From contig JBBSVE010000048.1 of NCBI GenBank assembly GCA_038233815.1, positions 1 to 20,169 on the forward strand: a stretch of DNA of 20,169 nucleotides. Direction: 5' to 3'. The notes under the pieces were generated by a model. The model had not been told where the DNA came from and made no database searches. It saw only the letters and a program-made list of their open reading frames with translations. Both the position numbers and the translations under genes were made by a program. The DNA comes from JBBSVE01 sp038233815 (GTDB taxonomy: Bacteria; Pseudomonadota; Alphaproteobacteria; Rhodobacterales; Rhodobacteraceae). Position 1 is the stretch's first letter. Each line of letters begins with the position of its first letter. Shown piece after piece: positions 14,532-20,169 of this stretch.

Positions 14532-15002
14532 ATGACGGATGCAGAGACCGACGCGCCACGGACTGCCGATATCGCGATGATCATGCGGCTGATCCCGCAC
14601 CGCTATCCGTTCTTGCTGGTCGACCGTGTCCGTGACATCCACATCAACCGCTCTGCCGTTGGCATCAAGTGCGTGACCGTCAACGAGCCGCAGTTCACGG
14701 GCCATTTTCCGGGCGCGCCGATCTTTCCCGGCGTCCAGATCATCGAGGCGCTGGCACAGACAGCGGCGGTGCTTGTGGGCGTCTCGCTCGACCTGGCCGA
14801 CAAGCAGGCGCTGGTGTATTTCATGGGGATCGACGGTGCCAAGTTCCGCCGCAAGGTGGTGCCTGGCGATGTGCTGACCCTGAACGTCACCGTGAAGCGC
14901 GGCGGCGGCAAGGTCTGGAAATTCGCGGGCCGCGCCGAGGTGGAGGGCGAGCTGGCCTGCGAAGCGGAGTTCACCGCGATGATGGATCTTCCCAAGGCAT
15001 GA
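14532..15002 (+). CDS. fabZ: 3-hydroxyacyl-[acyl-carrier-protein] dehydratase FabZ
   Basis: FabZ dehydrates 3-hydroxyacyl-ACP in fatty-acid elongation and competes with LpxA for hydroxyacyl-ACP, which explains why the two genes are paired. The 156-residue hot-dog protein has IPHRYPFLLVDRV near 21-33 and the active-site block GHFPGAPIFPGVQIIEALAQ (57-76), with catalytic His58 and Glu72. GGAGAG lies just before the ATG at 14532. The stop overlaps the lpxA start by 4 bases (ATGA). The 70-base gap before it holds no gene; in many proteobacteria lpxD lies there. Confidence 0.97.
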   Translation: MTDAETDAPRTADIAMIMRLIPHRYPFLLVDRVRDIHINRSAVGIKCVTVNEPQFTGHFPGAPIFPGVQIIEALAQTAAVLVGVSLDLADKQALVYFMGIDGAKFRRKVVPGDVLTLNVTVKRGGGKVWKFAGRAEVEGELACEAEFTAMMDLPKA

Positions 15003-15787
15003 CAGCGCCCGGCATCCACTCCTCCGCCGTCGTCGAGGAGGGTGCGCGGATCGGGGCGGACTGCCGGATCGGCCCTTTCGCGGTCATCGGGGCCGAGGTC
15101 GTGCTGGGTGACGGGGTGGAGGTGAAGTCCCACGCCGTGGTAACCGGCTGGACGGAAATCGGGAGCGGCTCCACGATCTTTCCCTTCGCCTGCGTCGGCG
15201 AGGTTCCGCAGGATCTGAAATATGCGGGCGAGCGGACGCGGCTGGTGGTCGGCGCCCGCTGCCGTATCCGCGAGGGGGCGACGCTCAACACCGGGACCCG
15301 GGGCGGCGGCGGCGTCACGCGGGTGGGCGACGATTGCCTCTTCATGACCGGTGCGCATGTCGGCCACGATGCGCAGGTCGGCGATCGGGTGATCCTCGCC
15401 AATCAGGCGGCCATCGCCGGCCATTGCCAGATCGGTGACGATGTCATCGTGGGCGGTCTGTCCGGTGTGCACCAGTGGGTGCGGGTCGGGCGCGGTGCGA
15501 TCATCGGGGCGGTCACGATGGTCACGAACGACGTGTTGCCGCACGGGCTTGTGCAGGGACCGCGTGGCGATCTCGACGGGCTGAACCTCGTCGGTCTGAA
15601 GCGCCGCGGCGTGGAACGGTCGGAGATCACCGCGCTTCGGGCAGCCTACCAGATGCTGGCGCAGGGCGAGGGATCCTTCCTCGACCGGGCGCGAAGGCTG
15701 GCGGAGGAGACCGAGAGCGTCCATGTGCGCGAGATGACGGACTTCATACTCGCGGCTTCCGACCGGTCGTTCCTGACCCCCAAATGA
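14999..15787 (+). CDS. lpxA: UDP-N-acetylglucosamine acyltransferase LpxA
   Basis: LpxA performs the first step of lipid A synthesis, moving a 3-hydroxyacyl chain from ACP to the 3-OH of UDP-GlcNAc. The 262-residue protein shows the hexapeptide repeats of a left-handed beta-helix from about residue 5 to 180. The catalytic His is at 123 in AHVGHD (E. coli His125), and the C-terminal helical domain contains LNLVGLKRRGVERSEI. Aligning to E. coli LpxA without gaps (offset 2), the chain-length position Gly173 is Ala171 here. It starts in the ATGA overlap with fabZ and ends in an ATGA overlap with lpxI. Confidence 0.97.
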   Translation: MTAPGIHSSAVVEEGARIGADCRIGPFAVIGAEVVLGDGVEVKSHAVVTGWTEIGSGSTIFPFACVGEVPQDLKYAGERTRLVVGARCRIREGATLNTGTRGGGGVTRVGDDCLFMTGAHVGHDAQVGDRVILANQAAIAGHCQIGDDVIVGGLSGVHQWVRVGRGAIIGAVTMVTNDVLPHGLVQGPRGDLDGLNLVGLKRRGVERSEITALRAAYQMLAQGEGSFLDRARRLAEETESVHVREMTDFILAASDRSFLTPK

Positions 15788-16620
15788 CCGGTCCCGCCAA
15801 GCCCCCAAGAACACGCACCGCGCTGATCGCGGGCTCCGGGAACCTACCCGCCGCGGTGGTCGCGGCGCTGGAGGAACCGCCCTTCGTGGCAGCGATGGAG
15901 GGCTATCCGCCGCACCATCTGATCCCCGACCTCTGCTTTCGGATCGAGCGGCTCGTGCCGTTTCTGAACCGGCTCACGGACGAAGGGGTGGAGCGGGTGA
16001 TCCTCGCGGGCGCTGTGACGCGGCCGCGGCTCGATCCCGCGCTTTTCGATTCCGCGACGGCGCAACTGGTGCCGCGTTTGCTGCCGACGATGCAGGCGGG
16101 CGACGATGCCACGCTCCGCGCGATCCTTGGGCTGATCGAGGAGTTCGGCTTTCGCATCGCGGGCATCCCGGAGGTGGCGCCGGGCCTCATCCCCGGCGAG
16201 GGCGTGCTGAGCGGCGCACCGACCGACGCCGACCGGTCCGATGCGGTGCGCGCCGCTTTCATCGCGGCGGCTATTGGCGGTGTCGACGTGGGGCAGGCCT
16301 GCGCCGTTCAGCAGGGTCTCTGCCTCGGGCTGGAATCGCTGCCCGGGACGGATGCGATGCTGCGCGGGGTGGCCGACATCGCGCTGACGCTCAGGCCCGA
16401 TCCGGCCAAGGGGCGCGGGATCTTCTACAAGGCCGCGAAGCCCGGTCAGGACCGCCGCGTGGACATGCCGACAATCGGGTCCGAAACCTTGCACCGGGTG
16501 ATCGACGCCGACCTCGGCGCGATCGTGTGGGAGGCGGGCACGGTGATCGTGCTCGACCGCCCGAAACTGATCCAGGATGCGGAGCGGAACGGCATCCTGC
16601 TTTGGTCCCGCGCGCCGTGA
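15784..16620 (+). CDS. lpxI: UDP-2,3-diacylglucosamine diphosphatase LpxI
   Basis: LpxI hydrolyses UDP-2,3-diacylglucosamine to lipid X and UMP; it replaces the unrelated LpxH in alphaproteobacteria. The 278-residue protein begins with TALIAGSGNLPAAV and carries ERVILAGAVTRP and GLEEFGF-like segments in the N-terminal half. The C-terminal catalytic part reads GRGIFYKAAKPGQDRRVDMP followed by TIGSETL; the Asp in VDMPTIG is likely the catalytic Asp described for the Caulobacter enzyme. It overlaps lpxA upstream by ATGA and lpxB downstream by GTGA, so the three are translated as a coupled block. Length is normal (about 270-280). Confidence 0.94.
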   Translation: MTGPAKPPRTRTALIAGSGNLPAAVVAALEEPPFVAAMEGYPPHHLIPDLCFRIERLVPFLNRLTDEGVERVILAGAVTRPRLDPALFDSATAQLVPRLLPTMQAGDDATLRAILGLIEEFGFRIAGIPEVAPGLIPGEGVLSGAPTDADRSDAVRAAFIAAAIGGVDVGQACAVQQGLCLGLESLPGTDAMLRGVADIALTLRPDPAKGRGIFYKAAKPGQDRRVDMPTIGSETLHRVIDADLGAIVWEAGTVIVLDRPKLIQDAERNGILLWSRAP

Positions 16621-17726
16621 AGCTCTGGCTGATCGCGGGCGAGCCATCGGGCGACCGGCTGGGTGCGGCCCTGATGGGTGCGCTGAAGGGGATCGACGGC
16701 GGCGTGAGGTTCCAGGGGGTGGGCGGGCCTGCGATGGTGGCGGAGGGGCTGGCGACCCTGTTCCCGATGGACGAGCTGTCCGTGATGGGGCTGGCGGAGA
16801 TCGTGCCCCGCTACCGCGCCTTGAAGCGTCGGATCGCCCAGTGCGCGCAGGCCGTGCTGGAGGAGGCGCCCGACGCGCTCATCACCATCGACAGCCCGGA
16901 TTTTTGCCTGCGTGTCGCGCGGACTGTCAAGGAGGCGCGTCCCGCCTTGCGCACGATCCACTATGTCGCGCCCTCGGTCTGGGCATGGCGGCCCAAACGC
17001 GCGGCCCGGATGGCGCGCGCGGTCGATCACGTATTGGCCCTCCTCCCGTTCGAGCCGCCCTACATGCACGCGGCGGGCATGAGCTGCGATTTTGTCGGTC
17101 ATCCCGTGGTGTCCGAGCCGCGCGCGACCCGCCGGGACGGCGCGCATCCGCTTATCCTCGCCCTGCCGGGATCGCGCAGGGGCGAGGTCGCGCGACTGGC
17201 CCCGGTGATGGGCGCCGTTCTAGGCGATGTCCGGCAGGTCCATCCGACGGCGCGCGTGGTGCTGCCGACGGTGCCCGGGGTTGTGGACCTCGTGCGGCAG
17301 CTCAGTGCGGACTGGCCGATACGCCCCGAAATCGTGGAGGATGCAGCGGCCAAGCGACAGGCATTCGCGGATGTCGATGTGGCGCTCGCCGCCTCCGGCA
17401 CGGTCAGCCTCGAGCTTGCGGCGAACCGGTGCCCGATGGTGATCGCCTACCGGTTGCATCCGCTGACCGAGTGGATGATGCGCCGGGCGGCGTTGATCGA
17501 CACGTTCACGCTGGTCAACCTCGTGTCCGAGACTCGTGTCGTGCCGGAGTTCCTCGGCGCCGAATGTCGCGCCGACCGGATCGCACCCGCGCTGTTGCGC
17601 CTTCTGGCCGACGGACCGGAGCGTGCGGCGCAGGCCGCGGCAATGGCGGTGACGATGACGCGGCTGGGGCAAGGCGGCGATCCGCCGGCGGAGCGCGCGG
17701 CGCGGTCGGTTCTGGCGCATCTGTGA
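16617..17726 (+). CDS. lpxB: Lipid-A-disaccharide synthase LpxB
   Basis: LpxB joins lipid X and UDP-2,3-diacylglucosamine into the lipid A disaccharide at the inner face of the inner membrane; its lipid X substrate is the product of the neighbouring LpxI. The 369-residue GT-B glycosyltransferase starts KLWLIAGEPSGDRLGAALM. It contains TIDSPDFCLRVAR, then HYVAPSVWAWRPKRA, then ALPGSRRGEVARL, and the nucleotide-binding segment DVALAASGTVSLELA, all as in the family. It starts at GTG 16617, overlapping the lpxI stop by 4 bases; the frame opening at 16527 lies inside lpxI. It is the last clear gene of the cluster. Confidence 0.96.
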   Translation: MKLWLIAGEPSGDRLGAALMGALKGIDGGVRFQGVGGPAMVAEGLATLFPMDELSVMGLAEIVPRYRALKRRIAQCAQAVLEEAPDALITIDSPDFCLRVARTVKEARPALRTIHYVAPSVWAWRPKRAARMARAVDHVLALLPFEPPYMHAAGMSCDFVGHPVVSEPRATRRDGAHPLILALPGSRRGEVARLAPVMGAVLGDVRQVHPTARVVLPTVPGVVDLVRQLSADWPIRPEIVEDAAAKRQAFADVDVALAASGTVSLELAANRCPMVIAYRLHPLTEWMMRRAALIDTFTLVNLVSETRVVPEFLGAECRADRIAPALLRLLADGPERAAQAAAMAVTMTRLGQGGDPPAERAARSVLAHL

Positions 17727-17750
17727 CGGGCGGTTCGTCCCTTTCCAGCA

Positions 17751-17774
17751 CCGGACGGTTGGGCTAGCGTCCGG
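17751..17774 (+). terminator. Possible terminator hairpin after lpxB
   Basis: CCGGACG (17751-17757) pairs perfectly with CGTCCGG (17768-17774) around a 10-base loop, 24 bases after the lpxB stop. There is no T-run, so it would be a weak or factor-dependent terminator at the end of the cluster. Confidence 0.35.
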
Positions 17775-17800
17775 GCCGAGACGTCAGACAGCAGGCCAAT

Positions 17801-18190
17801 ATGCAGCAGTTAGAATACAGGGTCGTCCCCGCCCCGCAACGCGGCGAAAAGGCGCGGGGTGTCAAGACGGTGCCGGAGCGGTTCGCGCTGGCGCTGACCT
17901 CGCTCATGAACACGCTCGGGCGCGAGGGATGGGAGTATCTGCGTGCCGACGCGTTGCCCTGCGAGGAGCGTTCGGGCCTCACCGGGACGAAGGTGCAGTT
18001 CCAGAACATGCTGGTATTCCGCCGCACGCTCGGCACCGATGCGGACCTCCCGGCCGAGGCGGAGGCGGTCTTCACGGCGCCGCAGGTCAATCCGCCGCTG
18101 CCGCCCGCCCCGCCGATCCTGCGCGAGCCGGGTATCCCCGGAGCCGCCCCGTTGCCCGTGGTGCCGGACCGGGGCCCGCCGGAGGACTAG
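17801..18190 (+). CDS. DUF4177 domain protein, function unknown
   Basis: This is a 129-residue protein. The first 80 residues (LEYRVVPAPQRGEKARGVKT, later GREGWEYLRADALPCEER, then FQNMLVFRR) match a small DUF4177-type family common in Rhodobacteraceae, from memory. The GWEYLRAD and Y-V/V-P patterns are the DUF4177 hallmarks. The last 45 residues are Pro/Ala-rich and probably disordered. There is no signal peptide or membrane segment, so it is probably cytoplasmic. A weak AGG lies about 6 bases before the ATG at 17801. The gene converges on the aminotransferase gene and overlaps it by 4 bases. No biochemical role is known to me. Confidence 0.8.
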   Translation: MQQLEYRVVPAPQRGEKARGVKTVPERFALALTSLMNTLGREGWEYLRADALPCEERSGLTGTKVQFQNMLVFRRTLGTDADLPAEAEAVFTAPQVNPPLPPAPPILREPGIPGAAPLPVVPDRGPPED

Positions 18191-19290
18191 GCCCCCGCCG
18201 CCTCCATCGCCTCCGGCAAGGCCAGCGCGAAGACGGCGAGCGCCGCGTCGGTGCCGAGGCTCACGCGGATGCAGCGGTCCTGCGGGGCCACGAATGGCAT
18301 CCGCACGAACACCCCACGCCTGCCCAATTCGGTGAGCACCCGGCGCGCGAAGTCCCCGTCCCGACCGCAATCGAGGGCGAGGAAGTTCGTGGCGGAGGGC
18401 AACGGCTCCAGCCCCGCCTCCCGCGCCACCGCCCCCCAGCGGACCCTCGCGGCCGCCACAAGCGACGCGACATGGCGCAACCAGTCCTGATCCTCCAGCG
18501 CCGCACCTGCGCCCGCCTGCGCCACGCGACCGACGCCGAAATGATTGCGCAGCTTGTCGAACGCGCGGATCAGCCCCGGTTCCGCGATCCCGTAACCCAC
18601 CCTGAGGCCCGCCAGCCCATAGCCCTTGGAGAAGGTGCGCAGCCGGATCACCCGTGGGTCGTCCGCAGCGATCACGGGCGCGGTGCCGGGCGGGGCGAGG
18701 TCGATATAGGCCTCGTCCAGCACCAGAAGCGTGCCGTCCGGCAGCGCCTCCAGCATCGCGTCGATCGCGGTGCCGGGGTGGTGGCTGCCCATCGGATTGT
18801 CGGGATTGGCGAGGTAGAGGAGTTTCGCGCCGACCTCGCGTGCCTTCGCCACCAGCGCCACGGGATCTTCATGATCGCCCCGGTAGGGCACCTTGTGGAG
18901 CATCCCGCCCGCGCCCGCGACATGGAAATTGAACGTCGGATAGGCACCGTCCGACGTCACCACCGGATCGCCGGGTCCGACCGTCAGCCGCACCAGCGTG
19001 CCCAACAGCCCGTCGATACCCTCGCCCACGATGATATTGGCGGTCCCCACGCCGTGATGCGCGGCCAGTACCGTGCGAAGATCGTGGATCTCCGGGTCGC
19101 CATACATCCAGGCCTCACGCGCCGCCCCGGCCATCGCCTCCACCGCGCGAGGGGAAGGGCCGAACATCGACTCGTTGGCGCCGAGTCGGGCGTCGAACGC
19201 CCTTCCCGCCGCCCGCTCCTGCGCCTCCGGCCCCACGAACGGCACGGACGCGGGCAGTCCCGCCACGAGTGCCGTATAGCGCGGCCCCAT
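18187..19290 (-). CDS. PLP-dependent aminotransferase, HisC-like (class I/II fold)
   Basis: A 367-residue aminotransferase of the histidinol-phosphate aminotransferase-like group. Visible hallmarks are the N-terminal RLGANESMFGPSPRAVEAM (35-53), ANPDNPMG (161-168), LDEAYIDL (191-198), the PLP-binding lysine in TFSKGYGLAGLRVGYG (Lys222), and a C-terminal RVSLG. The N-terminal ANESMFGPSP differs from the SSNENPFGPSP I expect in the main HisC of this group, so it may be a paralogue with another amino donor or acceptor; no symbol is given for that reason. The ATG at 19290 overlaps the valS stop by one base (TGATG), so it is translationally coupled to valS. Its stop shares a CTAG with the stop of the converging DUF4177 gene. 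Confidence 0.85.
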   Translation of the reverse strand: MGPRYTALVAGLPASVPFVGPEAQERAAGRAFDARLGANESMFGPSPRAVEAMAGAAREAWMYGDPEIHDLRTVLAAHHGVGTANIIVGEGIDGLLGTLVRLTVGPGDPVVTSDGAYPTFNFHVAGAGGMLHKVPYRGDHEDPVALVAKAREVGAKLLYLANPDNPMGSHHPGTAIDAMLEALPDGTLLVLDEAYIDLAPPGTAPVIAADDPRVIRLRTFSKGYGLAGLRVGYGIAEPGLIRAFDKLRNHFGVGRVAQAGAGAALEDQDWLRHVASLVAAARVRWGAVAREAGLEPLPSATNFLALDCGRDGDFARRVLTELGRRGVFVRMPFVAPQDRCIRVSLGTDAALAVFALALPEAMEAAGA

Positions 19291-20169
19291 CAGAGGAGTT
19301 CCGAGAGCCGGGCGAGGGCCGCATCCATCGCACGGGTCTCCTCCTCCGCCAGCGCCAGCTTTTCGCGTGTCTCCTCCACCACCTCAGGCTTGGCGGCGCT
19401 CACGAAGTTCGGGTTGGCGAGCCGCGCGGAGAGCCCGCCCATGTCCTTCCGAAGCTTCTCCAGCGTCTTTGTGAGCCGCGCCTTCTCCTCCGCGATGTCG
19501 ATCACCCCTTCAAGCGGGATCGCCACGACGCCGCCCTCCACGGCCACAGTGACAGCACCTTTCGGCACCGCCTCCGCATCCTCGACCGACGCGATCCGCG
19601 CCAGCCGCGCGATTAGCCCCGCATTTGCGTCGAACGCTGTCCGCGCGGCGTCATCCATCCCCACGCGCAGCAGCGGCACCTTCATTCCCGCCGGCACATG
19701 GACCTGCGCGCGGGCGGAGCGGATGCCCTCGATCAGCCCGGTCACCCACGTCATCTCCCGCATCGCGGGGGCGTTCCCGATCTCGTCGCCGTAGTCCGGC
19801 CAGTCGGTATGGATCAGCGGCTTCGCGCGGGCGCCGGTGGTCTGCCACAGCTCCTCCGTGATGAAGGGCATGATGGGGTGCAGCAGGATCATGCACTGGT
19901 CGAGCACCCAGGCCATCGTTTCCCGCGTCTCGCCCGCCTGATCGCCGTCGAAGAGGGGCTTTGCGAACTCCACATACCAGTCGCAGACCTGCCCCCAGAC
20001 GAAGGCGTAAAGCGTGTTGGCGGCGTCGTTTAATCGGTCGGGGGTCTGGGCGGCATCGACGTCGGGGCGGACCTTTGCGGCTTCGCCACCGATCCAGCGT
20101 TTGACAGTGGCGGTGGGGGTCGGGGGGGCGGCGGTCGCGTGTCCCTCCCACACGCCGTTCATCTCGGCA
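19290..20169 (-). CDS. valS: Valine-tRNA ligase ValS, C-terminal part (5' end outside window)
   Basis: ValRS charges tRNA-Val with valine and edits mischarged threonine. Only the last 292 residues are visible (full proteins are about 900-1000). The anticodon-binding domain is seen with FVWGQVCDWYVEFAKP and HPIMPFITEELWQ, and the C-terminal coiled coil typical of ValRS (EEKARLTKTLEKLRKDM, then LANPNFVSAAKPEVVEE). The frame is open to the window edge; the internal Met at 20162 is not the start, as AE precedes it in frame and family similarity continues. The stop overlaps the aminotransferase start by one base. Confidence 0.95.
   Translation of the reverse strand, partial: AEMNGVWEGHATAAPPTPTATVKRWIGGEAAKVRPDVDAAQTPDRLNDAANTLYAFVWGQVCDWYVEFAKPLFDGDQAGETRETMAWVLDQCMILLHPIMPFITEELWQTTGARAKPLIHTDWPDYGDEIGNAPAMREMTWVTGLIEGIRSARAQVHVPAGMKVPLLRVGMDDAARTAFDANAGLIARLARIASVEDAEAVPKGAVTVAVEGGVVAIPLEGVIDIAEEKARLTKTLEKLRKDMGGLSARLANPNFVSAAKPEVVEETREKLALAEEETRAMDAALARLSELL

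Noticed and set aside
14603..15814. Minus-strand open frame of 403 codons across fabZ and lpxA
   Set aside because: It lies opposite two genes with clear catalytic motifs and has no recognisable domain or ribosome binding site.
17929..19794. Plus-strand open frame of 621 codons across the DUF4177, aminotransferase and valS genes
   Set aside because: It crosses three supported genes in other frames and reads as a repetitive Arg/His/Pro-rich shadow.
1..20169. tRNA/rRNA genes, CRISPR arrays, insertion sequences, phage or toxin-antitoxin genes
   Set aside because: Looked for along both strands; no cloverleaf, regularly spaced repeats, transposase or integrase motifs were seen.

Overview
The window is about 20 kb of high-GC DNA (roughly 65-70% in the genes, by eye). 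Gene content and order point to an alphaproteobacterium of the Rhodobacterales (Rhodobacteraceae / roseobacter-Rhodobacter type): a pyrH-frr-uppS-cdsA-...-rseP-bamA-skp-fabZ-lpxA-lpxI-lpxB cluster, LpxI instead of LpxH, a DUF4177 protein typical of the group, and a Tat-type signal on a peptide-binding protein. The species cannot be named from the sequence alone.

Layout. Positions 1-4970 (minus strand) hold a peptide-type ABC importer, read right to left: Tat-exported solute-binding protein, permease B, permease C, ATPase (cut by the window edge). A strong hairpin follows the binding-protein gene, and a possible promoter plus an inverted-repeat operator lies in front of it. miaA (5199-6077, minus) sits head-to-head with pyrH. 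From 6243 to 17726 the plus strand carries a long envelope/translation cluster: pyrH (UMP kinase), frr (ribosome recycling), uppS (undecaprenyl-PP synthase), cdsA (CDP-DAG synthase), a low-GC VPLPA-CTERM surface protein gene, rseP (site-2 protease), bamA and skp (outer-membrane protein assembly), then fabZ-lpxA-lpxI-lpxB (hydroxyacyl-ACP dehydratase and lipid A synthesis) with 4-nt overlaps. A small DUF4177 gene follows, converging on an aminotransferase gene and the 3' part of valS (both minus; their start and stop codons overlap by one base).

How the genes work together: uppS and cdsA supply the lipid carrier and phospholipid precursor; fabZ, lpxA, lpxI and lpxB build lipid A; skp and bamA fold and insert outer-membrane proteins; rseP handles envelope-stress proteolysis; pyrH and frr serve nucleotide supply and translation.

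The main oddity is the cdsA-rseP junction. In related genomes I expect dxr (MEP-pathway reductoisomerase) there. It is absent, and its place is taken by a gene of about 48% GC encoding a secreted protein with a VPLPA-CTERM sorting signal. That gene has its own candidate promoter and is followed by a four-segment set of mutually exclusive hairpins just upstream of rseP. No tRNA, rRNA, CRISPR array, transposase or phage gene was seen.
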